Below are positions 10,521 to 23,796 of a DNA stretch of 64,000 bases, piece after piece. The notes beneath the pieces were generated by a model, which was given only the letters and a program-made list of their open reading frames with translations, did not search any database and was not told the origin of the DNA. The number at the start of each line of letters is the position of its first letter. Within the stretch, counting starts at the first letter, position 1. Origin of the DNA: Leptodontidium sp. MPI-SDFR-AT-0119 (lineage: Eukaryota > Ascomycota > Leotiomycetes > Helotiales > Leptodontidiaceae); NCBI GenBank assembly GCA_020726505.1, contig JAHLEZ010000003.1, positions 3,596,001-3,660,000 on the forward strand, written 5' to 3'. A program made the translations under genes and the position numbers.

Positions 10521-11647
10521 ATGATTTCTTCAACCCTCTCTGCGTTATTTGCTCTCGCTTCCATCGTCTGTGCTGTGCCTACATCTCCAATTCTCACTGA
10601 ATGGGCAGAAAATGGCACATCTGTTTATAAATATCTCTTCACATTGTAGGTTTTTTTTTCTTATCTTCAAATTCCAGATCTTATAGCGAGAGAAAACACC
10701 CCTGTGTGCTGACATATCTATAGCGGAGATAGTTACTCCCAAACCGGCTTCGACATCAAAGGCACTAAACCCTCATCTTCAAACCCAATTGGGAACCCAG
10801 CGTTTCCAGGATACACCACAAGCGGTGGAAACAACTGGTGAGTCCTCCCTCCCACTCACCGAAACCAACAAAACACCAAACAACACGCCGCCTCTAACCC
10901 TCCCATCCTATCCCTCACCGCAACCAAAATTAGAAACATAACCCACTAACCCTCTCACCTACAAGGCTAACCTACCTCTCCAAACTCCCCACCCCCTCCC
11001 TCCTAACATACAACTTCGCCTCTGGCGGAGCAACCACCTCCGCCACCCTAGTAAAGCCATACACATCCACCGTCCTCTCGCTAATCGACCAAGTCACTCT
11101 CTTCGCCTCCAACCTCGGCACTTCACCTCATCCATCCTACGCGTCGTGGACGAATGCAAACGCTCTCTTCGGGATATGGATCGGCGTCAACGACGTCGGC
11201 AACGCGTGGTCGAGCGGAAATTGGACTTCCCTGAGCCGGGAGATTGTAGATGTTTATATGCAGCAGGTAGAGAGGTTGTATATAGTCGGAGCAAGGAATG
11301 TAGTCTTCTTGACGGTCCCGCCAATTGAGTTGACGCCTCTGGTTGCGAAGCAGGGGAATGCTACGCAGGTCGCTGAGGGGAAGGCGGTTGTGTGGTATAA
11401 TGAGCTTTTGGAGGCTACAGTGGAGAAGTGGAGGATGGGGAAAGTGGGAGGGGAGGTTAAGACGTGGGTTGTTGATACGGCGCCGGCATTTAATGAGGCG
11501 GTTCAAAATCCGAAGAGGTTTGGTGCGAAGGATGCGACGTGTTGGAATGCGGATGGGGTTTCTTGTCTTTGGTTTAATGATTATCATCCTGGGCAGGCGA
11601 TTCAGAAGTTGGTGAGTCAGGCGGCTGGGGCGGCGGTTGGGTTGTGA
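10521..11647 (+). CDS. Secreted GDSL esterase, CE16-type (acetylesterase-like)
   Basis: Exons 10521-10645, 10724-10837 and 10966-11647 give 306 residues. The N-terminus is a clear signal peptide ([18 protein letters not shown]), so the protein is secreted. SGNH blocks follow in order: block [10 protein letters not shown] with the nucleophile at Ser45, block [11 protein letters not shown], and block V WFNDYHPG carrying the catalytic Asp and His. This spacing and length match fungal carbohydrate esterase family 16, exo-acting acetylesterases that remove acetyl groups from hemicellulose oligosaccharides. Intron 1 (78 nt) splits the codon for the Phe before GDS. Intron 2 (128 nt) ends in ACAAG rather than a YAG. 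The gene faces the ankyrin gene, with only 233 bases between their stops. Confidence 0.88.
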
Positions 11648-11880
11648 GATTATCTAAGGTGTTGGGAATGAGCTTATGGGTGTGAGAGAGGAGAAGGAGG
11701 GGTTGTATATAAAGTTGAATAGGCTTGCGTTGATGTATACATGAATTATAGCAAAGGACTTCTTTGCCTTGGTGTTGTTTTGATTTCCCCTATTTCTCAC
11801 CTCGCTTCTCCGTCCCCACTCCTTTCCAAGCATCAAATACAACCCACCACATCTTGTCCCAATAAACACCACTCATCTCC

Positions 11881-13127
11881 TCACAACTCATCCCCAGCCC
11901 TTCCAGACCCATCTCCCACTTTCCCAACCCCCTCAAAAAGTTCAAGCAAAGCCACACATTTCATCCTCCTCGCCTCGCCAACCGGCGTCTCCCCGCTCCA
12001 ATTCTCCAAATACGGATCCGCGCCATTTTCCAACAACACTTTCGCTCTCTCCAACCTCCCCAACCTCGTCGCACACATCAATGGTGATCCCCTCCCATAC
12101 AAGCCCCTCACCATCCTATCCATCCCATCAACCTGAAAGCCCCTCTTCAGTAAATGCTCGATCATGTTGCGGTTGTCCCCGAGTTCTTTTGGCGCTTCAA
12201 CTGCTATGTGGAGAGCGACGCTGTATTCGATCTTGGCACCTCCTTCGATGAGTAAGTCAACTACAACTGTGGAGGAGAGCGCTGCTGCATGATCGAGGGC
12301 AGCGCCTGATTCATAGTCTGCTTCTGTGGCATTGAGTTTGTGCCGTTGAGGCGCCCCATAGTTCGGGTTTGCGCCGAGACGGAGGAGACACCGGATGAGG
12401 TGTTCGTCGTGGGTGGCTGCTCTGTTTATGTTATCGAGGTTAGAATAATTGATTAGAGTATATTTGGGTCGGGCAGTAAAGTGGAGTGTTAAGATTACTT
12501 ACTCAATTACTGTCTCGCCACCAAACCCAGGTGTATTGACATCCCATCCATATTCGACTAGTAACTCGAAGAATTTTACGGCGTGACGCTCGTTTCGGGC
12601 TATCTGGAGTATGAGATTGGGGATTGAAAGGCGAAACGGGGGACGCTGTAGTGACTCGGAAGATCTAGGGATAGTTGTCAATCCATTCATAAGTTCAGAA
12701 AAGATATTGAGGCTATGAAAGTGGAATCGAACCTTGCGTGAAGAAGTACTGGGCGGACCATGGTACCCCCGGAAACATTCAGCTTAGCGTCTTGCTCGAG
12801 AAAGAATCGAGCAGCTTCTACATCGCGAGCTTCAAGCGCATTCTCTAGACCTTGCCTGCCAAAATCTTCTCTGACCCAATCAGGCAAATCTGATACAAGA
12901 CCATTGGCCTGAGTTAGGTCTCCCGACTTGCACATCCCCAGAATCTTTGCGGCCGTTGGACAAGCGCGGAAAGGCGAGTCCTGAGACCAAGAACTGTCTG
13001 AACGCGATACGAAAAATGAGGTTTCTTGATTCATCTTGACCACCTGGTATCTCGTAGGTGATCTTGGCCGATCTGGGATGCTCCTGTTCCTTGCACTTCT
13101 CAATTTGTGGAACGTTGCTTCGGACAT
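11881..13127 (-). CDS. Ankyrin-repeat protein
   Basis: Exons 13127-12733, 12664-12503 and 12421-11881 join in frame to 365 residues. The last 200 residues hold ankyrin repeats, recognisable by helix-loop units such as HLIRCLLRLGANPNYG, AAALSSTVVVDLLIEGGA, IEHLLKRGFQVDGMD and RAKVLLENGADPYLE. An N-terminal region of about 100 residues is polar and unrecognised. Ankyrin proteins bind other proteins; no catalytic domain is attached, so the partner is unknown. Intron 1 uses an unusual GTTCGA donor, but its removal links two ankyrin-like frames in phase. Intron 2 (81 nt) is canonical. The start at 13127 is the first ATG in the frame; ATG at 13034 is possible. No signal peptide or membrane span. 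Confidence 0.75.
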
Positions 13128-14251
13128 GTTTTCCAAGGGGTATGTAAACGCACTTTCAAAGAAAGCCAGAAGTAGATGACAAAGTGAAACGAGCAACAAA
13201 TATCTCCAAAATTCAATCGGTGACAAAATCTCGTCCACACCCGTCTTCCTCACATGTGTGTGTGGCCCGACTGCAGTGTGAGGCCAGCGTGTTCATCCAT
13301 GGATGGATGGGTGGACCAACAGAGAAACCAACAGTGCGTGGAGCAGGAGTGGTCGTACGATGCCGACACGAGTGCGTAATGTGTTAGATAGGATTTCAGA
13401 GGCAGCAGGTTCGTGGTTGGAATATCGTCGAAGCTGGAGGTTGAGGCTATGGAACCAACTGGGCAAATGCAGGCTCGGATGAACCATTCCCAACAGGCCA
13501 ATGAGAAGACAACAACACCAAACCAAGAACCAGGCAGATCATTTTCACGAGACTTCATCCACACCGTTTGAGTTCAACTCGTAAACAAATACCAAGATAC
13601 AGCACGTTCAAAAACCAATCATCATACTTCATCAGATCGTGCCGCTTCTATTTATGATCATGAAACAAACAAGAGGGAGCTCCAGCTCTAAGTCTCTGAT
13701 TGTATTGCTCCTCTCTCGGACCCTCCTACTCCATCACAACTTATTTGCCAACACCGTCCCCTATACTACACAGCTAAAATTAACATTTTGTGGGTAGATC
13801 GGCGGTAGTAGCATGGAATTTATACTTCGAAAAGTAAGCGTGGGCTACCGTGTGGGAAAACACTGGATGGGGTATTTCTGTGTTATCAGCGCTGCAGCCA
13901 TTTCAAAAAGTGCAAGATACAGTTCGATGTGGCCACATTGGCAGCAAACTGTTGGTATTATTTTCTGAAACATCATGGAACCTAATCCTGTGATGTTTTC
14001 GAAGTCTCTCAGAAGACCAACACGCTTTACTTGTTGGATACTATTCTGAGAAACTGGCGTCAGTTGTCTATTCCTTTGTCTCAGAAACTTTTAGCATTGT
14101 GGTGCAGTCCTTTTCAAGGGTGGCTTTCCGACATGCATTTATTGAGAAATCTCATATCTACAAGCCTACTACAGTTTGGCGTGCTTTTCCGTGGATCCCA
14201 AAGGTATACTTCCTCCTCACACGAAAAAGCCGAATCAAACATTGCTTTAAA
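13128..14251. other. Intergenic, divergent promoter region
   Basis: A 1.1-kb divergent spacer between the ankyrin gene and the Ser/Thr-rich secreted protein. Several overlapping short frames on the minus strand (13250-13564) lack domain character. A short GGATGGATGG run lies near 13302. No gene recognised. Confidence 0.5.
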
Positions 14252-17200
14252 ATGAGACCTCCAAATTTCATATATTTCTTGCTTTGGTTTACATTGACAG
14301 GATCCCTCTATGTCCGGGTCATTTCACAGCTCACTCATCGAGGATCTGGACTTTCGTCATGGATAACAGAATCGTCTGCTCGAACTTTTCACCACAGTCC
14401 GCTATGGAGCAACTCCAGCACTCGCATGGGCGACAATGGCAATTCAATTTCCGCACCCACGGTCACCACACCGCACTTGGTCCAGACTGATACTAGCCAG
14501 ACAGAGATCCTAGAGTATCCTAGTCTCCTGTGTTCATCGATGAAAGCTAACCAGATGAAACAAGGAATACTGCATTGGGCTCTCTATCGAGCGCAACGGC
14601 CTCAAAAATTATAAGTGATCTTTTCCCAACAAATTCCTTACTTAATGGAGGATCGCAACCAATCAATCCAACCGGTCCGATGCATACGACAGTTGCCATT
14701 TCTTCTCTAACAGTTCCTCAGACTTTTGTCCCCCCCCTTACCAAGGTAACGCTAGATGAAGCTGCGTTCCCACACTAGGCTTACATCTTCGTAGAGATAT
14801 TGTGCCGACCACTTTCCCTCCAACTATTGCAACTGTGTCGTCCCAGAAGGGTGAAGAATCATTCCTAGTAAACTTGCCGTCACCTGTCAGCCAAGCCTCC
14901 AATATCAACTTACACTGTCTAACTGGCTAACTTCCGCGTTAGACATCCACGCAGTTGAGATCAACAAGGTGGGTTACAACGGAAGTGTCCAGTCAAATGA
15001 ACTTTGGGTTAATTGCCATCATGTAGCTCCCTCAATGATCTTGCCTTTCCAACGACCACAATAACGACTTCTCCCCCTGGGTTTTCAACTGAAGCTACGA
15101 CCAATACTCTTTGGACCGGCAATACATGGATCACTACCGAGTCACAGGGCAGCACGACTGTCGTTCCTGTATTGGTGGGGTGTCGCCACTGCGGTGGCAT
15201 ACATGGCGGTATCATTCTTTGGAATTTCCCAGAGCTACCTGATGTTTTGTTCGATATACCGGAATTTCCTTCGCTTCCGACATTCCATTTTCCTTGCATC
15301 CAGTTCTTGGGGATCAAAATTAATTGCCCTCCTCCAGCGACCACGGAGGGCACCAAAAGTTCTGACTCGTCAGATTCATCTGAAGATCCCGAAAGTCAGT
15401 CTGAAATCAAGTCTGAACCTACTTCATCTGCATCCTCGCTGCTGACGTCCTCTACATCAACAACCTCGAGCTCGTCCGGTGAGTCTTCTTCATCTTCGAC
15501 TTGCTCAACCGCCTCGACAGCAAGCGACTGCAGCATTGTATGCTCTAGGAGTGAAATAATCACGAGTTCGTCCTTACAGCCCCCCATTCCTTCGTCGTGT
15601 AGCACGAGTTGCTTTTCGGCCCGCACTGGGTGTAGCATTACCGGAACGACAACAATAACCACAACATCTGTTGCCACGCGCCAACCATATGCATACAGCT
15701 GTTCAGCAAGCGGAGGAATATCCGTCTTGCCTGCAATCACGGCTGCACCCAGTGTACGGTTAGCGACCTTGAAAGAACGAATACTGCCGGTTTCGACGCA
15801 TTATGCTGGAGGATTCGCACAACTGCTAGACTCTGCCTATCGAGACCCTGAAACTGAATGGGTTTCCCATAGAGGATATGGATCGTTTGCTGACGGAACT
15901 AACCATGGTCTCTCATCCGCACTGAGCCGTAAACTTGACTCTGAGCCCTTCATGATAGGTGCAAAAGACCTCGTAGGCTGTACTGTCATCACTGTCTTGT
16001 CAAGACGGGGAATCGTAAGTGATCATCCCAGGTTGCCTTGGGAGCCACTAAACATTCTCTAGTGGATGGGGCACTTCTGGGAACGGGAAGGCTTTACCGA
16101 GGGAGACGAACAGTTTGAGAGAGAAGTCATTGATGCCATCACTTGGGGTGACGGACCTGAAATGCCAAGTTTGTCGGACGCCGCACGGCAATTCTTTGGC
16201 CCTGATCCACAGGACAACTATGCGAGTTCGGATAAGATATATATCCTTACGGTGCTGAGTAATGGGGTTGAGCAAGCCATGGGACAGATAGCTTTTCCTG
16301 CCAAGATCGAGCGTATAGTTCGAGTGGTGAGCCAGGTGCTCACAGGAGGGAACGACAGGTCGAAAGATCCACCTGTGACAATATTCCCCTACACACCAGA
16401 AAAGAACCCTTCTGTTAGCCCCGACGGGTTCGTCAGTCCCAGAGGCAAGGTTATCTTCCAGTACAGCCCGGCCTACTCTTGCTACACCTTGGCATGGCGC
16501 TACGCAGAAGCACGTCTCTATTATGAAGACACAGAAATGATATACCATGCCTTTGTGCCTCCGCTTGAGCGTTTTAACACAGGAGAAGTACCCGAGTATT
16601 GGCCCTGGTATTTCAAGTCCGAGGACTTCAATTCTAAGCGAGCTTTGGCTACCAGCCCACCACGAGCATGTCCAATCATATCGGCTAGCGGCCCAGACAC
16701 AATTATTACGGCTTCCACAGGCATCATGTATACGACTTCGATGCCAGATTCTGTGAGTTTGCTTCGAGGCTCGGCTGCAAGTCTACTTTCAGCCATTCCG
16801 GCAGTTGGTACGAGAGCGGTTGATGTATCGAATCCTTCCTCAACACTTCCACAACAGCTGTCAAGTATTGCTAGCGGTATAAATCCCGGACTTTCCATGG
16901 CATCCTCATCCTCAGGCACTGCTTTAGAGCCACCACAATCACTGTCAAGCATTGCTGATAGTGCCAATTCCGAAATATACTTGACATCTTCATCTTTCAG
17001 CACTGCTTCAGCAGCACCCCAACCATCTGCAACATCTGTCTTTGGTCCCAGTGGGATGAACACGGTACCGACTAGAAGTGACCTTTCGCCATCCTTATCA
17101 GCGCCACTCACCCAGCCTGATCAGTTAATTGTAACCTCAGTCCTTCCACCTTCCTCGCCGAACTCAACCCCTTCATCAGGTCCCAGCATTTCTATCAACC

Positions 17201-17761
17201 CAGCGCCAACAACGGAGCCTGCACCGCCTTACATATCTGGGATCTGCAACATCCACATCCAAGAAGCTTTTGCATCCTCTGAATCAACAGTTTGGGCTCG
17301 TCTAAGCATCACAGACGGCGCGGGCCAACCTCTCGGATCCAAGGTAACGAATACGCGGTTTGGGAAATCCGTGACAGTCGAGTCAAGCGATACCAAGCTG
17401 CCATATCCAGTCTCCGTAACATTCACCCAGAAACTGAAGCCGGAGTCCGCGTCCGAGGCTCGCATGAAACCAAGAGTCGCGGGAGGAGGTGCAGTAGGGC
17501 CGACACTGGTCTACCAGAAATTCATCCTGGAGCTATCGGCGGGAGCAACATCGTGGAATAGTGCGGTCAGGAATGGTATGCCGAAGTGTACAGTGGGTGA
17601 TTGGAATAACGGAGATTTCGCGGATTGGTTGAACGGCGTATTTGCAGATCCTTATGTTCCTGTAAGAATGGACTTCCTATTGACATCTTGGAGTTTTCGA
17701 GCTTGTGATAATGCTAACGATGTGATAGAGTCGCCAAATGGACTGTGAGTGGACTTGCTAA
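14252..17761 (+). CDS. Large secreted Ser/Thr-rich protein, unknown function
   Basis: Best model: exons 14252-14514, 14565-14745, 14847-14867, 14943-14968, 15027-16014, 16063-17661 and 17729-17761, about 1036 residues. The two large exons and the last intron are firm; the small exons between 14746 and 15026 are tentative. A signal-anchor-like N-terminus (FIYFLLWFTLTGSLYV) precedes long Ser/Thr-rich, probably O-glycosylated stretches, with a Cys cluster near 15500-15700. In the middle is a folded-looking region with DLVGCTVITVLSRRGIWMGH, and a second one near the C-terminus (ISGICNIHIQEAF onward) ending RQMDCEWTC. I have seen this layout in hypothetical ascomycete cell-surface proteins but know no enzyme activity. 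There is no C-terminal GPI-type hydrophobic tail. A run of eight C near 14731 could hide a sequencing indel and explain the awkward small exons. Confidence 0.6.
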
Positions 17762-18007
17762 AGGCAAGACCAGTTTGTATCCGTGACCACAGTGGGAGGC
17801 AAGTGCTTTTGTCTGTGGCTGTGCTCGAGGAGCAATTTCTCTCTGCAGAACTTTAGCTAATGGGCTTCTCTGTTTCGAACGAGTAGCTGTTTGCGGGTTA
17901 TGTACGAATTACACGAGTTTACGCAAAGTTGATACACCGAAGTAAAGTACAGTTTTCCGGTAAGAGCTCGTCTCATCTTACTTTCATCTTTTCAACTCGA
18001 GAACCCC

Positions 18008-20149
18008 TCACGACCCGTTACCCCTCCCCAACAACGGCGTATTCTCATCCTCCCCACCCTCTCTCTCAGCCACCGGCGCCGCCGCCGTTACTCCATTCTC
18101 GCCCTCATGATGATGCTCCCTCCCCGGTTTAATCTTAATACTACTATACTTCGTCGTACTTGGTTTATTCGCCGGGTTGGACGGGCCCAGATGCTTGATA
18201 CCCTGCGCAGCTCTGTGACTGAAACCCGTCGATGCACGGCGAGGTTTAGAGAATGTTTGATTCGCGGAGTCGCTTTCTGGACCACCGACGATGGGTTTTG
18301 GTTGGCGTTCTTCACCGGCTTGGATGGCAGCTATTTGCGTTGGTTCGATGATGACGGGTGCGTTTAGGGTGCGGCGAATGGAGCGTTGGTTGTCGATGTA
18401 GACGTCGGATTCGTCGACGATTTCTCTGTTGGGGGTGGTTAATGAGGTGTGGATGGATGGAAGTATCTAGGACGTGCTAGGTAGGGGTGGGGAGGGAGGA
18501 GGGAGGAGGGAGTTTGGTTGAGAGAAGGGATTCTGAGATGAAGACTTACTCGCCAATCAACTCCTCAATAACATCTTCAAGCGTAACAACACCCAAAGCA
18601 CCCGCCTGATCACCTGGAGAATCAGACACAACGACCATGTGGGATTTCCCCTCTTGGAAGAAATTGATGATATCCAAACAGGAAGTTTCGGGTGCCGTCT
18701 CAGGGAGAGTAGCTAGCGCCAAATCACACACTCTCTGTGCATCTTCAGGATCATAAGTAATGAGCATGCGAACGAGTAGCATGCCGATGAAATTCTTCGG
18801 GTTGTCAGGCGTGTGAATGGGGATTCGAGAGTAACCAGCTTGTAAGATCTTGTCGACCATTTTCTCGTCTAGGACTGTGTCGCTGGACATGATGAAGACG
18901 TCTTCGATAGGCGTCATGATGCTGCGCACAGATTTGGCTTTGAGGTCGAGCACGGCGGTGATGATTGTTACTTCGTCTTCGTTGAGACGCTCACCGGGGG
19001 ATTTGCCTAGAGACATGTGAAGAGAGACGAGGGTTTTCAGGCCGGCTTTCTTGTAGATTGTGCCGTGGTCTTCGCCGAGGAGATAGTCTAGGAGTTTAGC
19101 CGTGGGCCAGGCGAGGGGTGACATGATGTACTGATCTGAAATCAGCAGGTGTTTTGTCAAATTCTTAGTATCAAGTTCGGTGGTCAGGGTTATAAGGGAG
19201 AAGAAATTATGTGATTCCAGATGTCATATCATGCAGTATTTTGGGGCAAAATGTGACGTACCATGAGACCGAGGACAACGGGTGATAGATAAGAGCCGAT
19301 TTGAAGGCCATAGCGAACACAGATCGATTGAGGGATGACCTCTCCGAAGATAACTGTTTATTGTCAGAAACTTTCACACAAATGAAATCAAGATATTGAA
19401 CTTCTCTCAAACTCAAAGGGAAATTTCAAAGGGGTTGTCAACAAAACCTCGCTTGAGCCAACAACCCGCATGACTTTCCCCCTTCCCATCTAGAGAAGAA
19501 GAAAAAGAAAGAAGAAAGAAAAACATACCGATCAAAGCCGTAGAGCTAACAACAGCAGGCCATCCTCCACCCAAAGACCTATCAAGAACAATAGGCAAAG
19601 TCTCATTCGTAATGACATTACTCAACAAAAGCGTGACAAGGACCCAATGCTTGCCCCTCTTTAGGAGCCTCAAAACTCGGCCTGAGTGCAGCTTCTCCTG
19701 CGGCTCTCCAGAGTCATGAATAACTTCGAGATAGACTTCATCTTGGCCCATCAATCTAGCATCCGGAAGGAAGAGAGTCAGTAAAAGTTCTCATTTTCGT
19801 ATCCTCGTCATCACCCTCACCCTCCTCATTCTCATAGTCACGGCAAAAACAAGGAAGTGGAGCAAAGTCTCCCCGAGACGCGAGGGACATACGCAATAGT
19901 CAAACCAGCAAAAACTCCACCGAGCAGAACAAGCACGAGCGCGATTCCAAGATAAAGCCATAATTGGGGATCCTCCGGGTCAGCACCCTCGTCCTCCTCG
20001 AATCTCGAGATGGGCGATGAGGAGAGTGGTAGGGCGAGAGCTCGAAGGAGAGGCAGGTTGATGAGCCCGAAGATCAGGGTCTGCGCAAGCGAGCTTGAAG
20101 TTGAAGTTGAACGGGCGGGGCTGCCCCGCAGTACAGGAGCTCGAATCAT
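18008..20149 (-). CDS. CNNM/Mam3-type DUF21-CBS membrane protein
   Basis: Exons 20149-19893, 19755-19529, 19353-19262, 19130-18550 and 18425-18008 give 524 residues. The DUF21 (CNNM transmembrane) domain is clear: [17 protein letters not shown] early, [19 protein letters not shown], then the conserved [10 protein letters not shown] after intron 2. A CBS-pair region follows ([54 protein letters not shown]). Yeast Mam3 is a vacuolar-membrane member linked to Mg2+/Mn2+ handling, so a divalent-cation role in an internal membrane is likely. The polar C-tail ends with [10 protein letters not shown], which contains an acidic dileucine pattern (ExxxLL) of the kind that sorts proteins to the vacuole. 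All five junctions are in phase. Introns 1-3 and 4 are 125-175 nt, longer than average here. Confidence 0.9.
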
Positions 20150-21805
20150 CAAGGCTGGCTTTACCTAAGACTAGGATGGAAGGGAGAGGAGAATTCGTAT
20201 TTTCCTTGTGATGTGATGGAATTCTGAGGGAGAGGATATAAATATAAGAAAGAGACAGAGATGCTTGATGAGAGAGATGGAGATGGAGATGGAGATGCAA
20301 GGTTGAAGTAAATGAGGACGGCCTGTCAGCCTGTAATTTTAGTGGAGCCCCGTGCCGGTTATCCTGTTTCACAGTGCGTACGAGCTGCCAAGTACTGGGC
20401 GAGAAGCGCCTCCCCCCAGCTGTTTGTTACAGGGCTGGAAAGCAGCATGGCGCACTGACGGGGAAATTCCTGTTCTTGGAGACGTAGGACTTCGCTGCTG
20501 GATTTACTTTACTTTTCTAATCATCTTCTCTCTTTGCATATTTCTGTGTTCGTTGGAATTTGTTTTCGATGACGTTGGTTAATTTACTTGTCTAGATCTT
20601 GCGAGATCACGAATCACAAAATCACAATGCAATAGTTAGTGGTGTTCTCGATTTAGTGGAATAGAATGTTGAGTAACTTATTTTATACTCAAAGCCAGGG
20701 AAGCAAAATATTCACCTAGCCATATTTTCTTCTAACTCTCTGCCGTGTCTCTTTTCTGCATTAGGAGTATAATAGTTTTAATAAGCTTTCCGAAGCCTTG
20801 TTTTTATCATCATTACTTCGTTTCAAGTTCTCAGAGGTCATGAGTTTTACAAGCCTGAAGTCAGCGTGAGTTCTCCTCGTTCATAATTTGTTTGAAACCA
20901 GGAACTGAAATGACACCCATAGGCTCCTGGCTCTCGCCGTCCTATAAATACTAAGTCAATAGACTTTTAGCCTCGTTAATTACCTCAAGCGTTCAAGGAT
21001 ACTGTTCCTACAAGCATTCCTACCCCCGAACTTTTCCATCTCGTTCAAATTCATAACATATATAAGTAATCCTCCCAAGAGTGAAGTGAAGTGAAGTGAA
21101 GAGAAGACGTGAGTGATTTAAGAAACAAGAAAAGAATTGAGAATTGAGAATCGTTTTACGAGAGAAAGGAAGAAGCAGAGAAAAATAGAAAGTGAGACCG
21201 GTTGGGGGGGGGGGGATATAATAAACATAACTGATATTGATAGATAGATGGTAGATCAATGAAGAGGTGGTTGAGGAATGAAGAAGGTGATGCTGGATGG
21301 AGGGGGCAGACGGATGGATGATTGGATGAAAATTGAGTATGAGATAGGGGGATTAGAAAAAGTGTATGTAGATGGGTAAGTAAGGTAGGAGGTAAGGTCG
21401 GTAAGTAGGTGTACGTAGACACAAGTAGATTAAAGAAGGGACGAAGGCTAACTTGCATCAGCACATACCAGCAGTACAGCAATTTTAAAAATCACGAGAC
21501 ATTACAAAAAGTGAAAAGGGAAAAAAATAGATATCAATAAACTACAAATGTCTTCCCCACAGAAATCAGAAAAAGCAAGATTAGTTTGTTTTTGCAATAA
21601 TATATATGTATAGATATATATCTACTTATATCTTCCCTCCGCCTCTATTCTCATTTCATCGGGGTATACACACACACACACAATACAAACTCCCTCCCCC
21701 ACTCCGTCCAATCCATCCGTCATTTCCGTTTAGGTTACACACAATGCATTACAGAACAGAAACAGACAATAACAAGATAGACAGCTAAACAAGCTTACGC
21801 TCAAT
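20150..21805. other. Intergenic, CNNM promoter and permease 3' region
   Basis: A 1.66-kb spacer between two minus-strand genes. It holds (GTGAA)4 at 21081-21100, a run of 12 G at about 21204-21215 and a short (CA)n near 21668. The purine-rich plus strand means pyrimidine-rich RNA in the permease 3' UTR. Frames here are low-complexity. No gene recognised. Confidence 0.5.
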
Positions 21806-23796
21806 CTAGAAGATCAAGTTGAAGACACGCTTCCACTTAGGCTTCAAGGCCTCAGCCTCACGATGGGCATTGATAGTCTCCCAATCGTGCTCACGACGTC
21901 CGGTATCGACATCCATGTCAACGAGCTTGACCCATCCCTTGCGCTTCCAGATCCAGCCGACGACGTAGAAGAGGATGACGACGGGGAGGGCAAGGTAGGC
22001 CTTGAAGAAGTCCTCGGCGGATGCGATACCGCCTCCGATGGGGGCGATGGCGACGAAGAATTGAGCAGCCATGCAAATGAAGACGAGGAAGAGACCGAGA
22101 TATGAGCCGTAGACGCCTCCGATGGCTTGGAATGGGATCTCGTCGAGAGTGTGGCCTTGGTGAGCCCATCCGGAGCGGAAACGGATGTGAGCCTGTTTAG
22201 ATTATTAGAAAGAACCTTTTTGAGAGAGAAATCCAGGTTTATGTGACTGGACTTACCAAGCAGATGGATCCCCAGGTGAAGAGAGCAGCGAGACCAGACA
22301 AGGCCAGAAGCCAGTCAAAGACAACACCACCGGAAGAAGCGAGAACAATGTAGGCGAGAGCACCGAATGCCAAGTTGACGGCAACGGACCAGGTAGGACG
22401 TCCAGCACGATCAATGGTGGCGAACATCTTTGGGGCATAACCTTGCTGGGCGAGAGCAGTCAAGGTACGGGAACCACCGTAGACACACGAGACACCGATG
22501 GACATGACGGAGACAAGAATGACGATGTTCATGAAGTGATCGAATCCCTTGAGGTCGGCATACTTTCCAGCGAGCACGAATGGCGAAACTCCATCGGCGT
22601 AGGGGTTCTCGGCATTGAGCAGTCTGTCGTCAGTGGAGCTGACCAAGAGACCGACGAAGGTTAGACCAAGGATATAGAACCTGGAAAATCATATTAGAAA
22701 TTGTCATATTGGGCTGGTTCAGAGATGCTTACAAGGTAATACGCCAGAAGACCTGCTTGATAGCTCCTGGGAGGGACTTGGCTGGGTTCTTGGCCTCAGC
22801 AGCGGCGAGACCGACAAGCTCAGTACCAGAGAAGGCGAAAGCGGCAACGACGAAGACGGAGCAGAATCCACGGAATCCGTGTTGGAACGCACCAGGGTCA
22901 TACCAAAGGCGAGCGCCCCAGTACTCGCTGTATCGTCCACTCTTTGGGCCACCACCGCAAACAAGGACGAGGGCGATGAACATGAAGATGACAGTGGCGC
23001 TCAACTTGAAGATGGCGGCGAAGAACTCTTCCTCGGCGTATCCAAGAGTACCGAAAATGTTGGTGATGATGATGAAAACCCAGAAGATGGTGATCCAAAC
23101 AGCCACACTGGTCTCTTTATCCCAATATTTTACAGTAAACGAGACGACTGTCAATTCGAGGGGTAGTACAATAAGCCATTGGATGACCTGCGGTACGTCA
23201 GTTTTTGCTTTTGGTGGAGAACTGCGCTCCGGGTTCAACGTACATAGTTCCAGCCCATGGCGAATCCCCAGGAAGCATCAATAAAGCGGATAGAATAGGT
23301 ATAGAAACCACCAGAGATTGGGAACATGACAGCAAGTTCACCAAGAGCGTAGACGACGTTGAAGATCATGACACCGGCGATCAAGAAACAGATGAGCACG
23401 GAAGCCGGGCCACCATTGGTGAATGACTTTCCGGAACCGACGAAGAAACCAGCACCAATGGAACCACCAATTGCAATCATGTGCAAATGACGGGCCTTCA
23501 TAGATTTGTCGAGATCAGCCAATTGGCCATCGGCGGCGGTACCTGTCAGCCGGTTAGTATATTGTTTATTGTGCGGAGACATGCGAGCGAGCGAGGCTCA
23601 ACGTACGTTTCTGGAAACTCCTCAAGTTCAGACCGTTACGGGTCATGAAGTCAACCTCACGGTTGCTTGGAAGGTCGCCATGGATGGTAGGGTCACTGGT
23701 AACAGCACCCTTCTCAGCATCGCCCCGGATTGGTGAGGTCTCGGTATCGCTGCCCTTGATGGGTGCGGACCCCACGGGGTACTCCTCCTTGGACAT
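21806..23796 (-). CDS. Amino-acid permease, GAP1/YAT family
   Basis: Exons 23796-23607, 23542-23244, 23187-22733, 22680-22257 and 22192-21806 give 584 residues. The fungal amino-acid transporter signature is plain: RHLHMIAIGGSIGAGFFVGS at the start of TM1, then FPISGGFYTYSIRFIDASWG and FSGTELVGLAAAEAKNP, with about 12 membrane spans and polar ends (the C-tail ends KWKRVFNLIF). Family members are plasma-membrane proton symporters; this one looks like the broad-range GAP1/INDA1 branch, but specificity cannot be read. Codon choice is strongly biased to C/G third positions, unlike many neighbours, as expected for a highly expressed gene. All four introns (52-64 nt) are canonical. A 6-kb gene-free region lies upstream. 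Confidence 0.95.
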
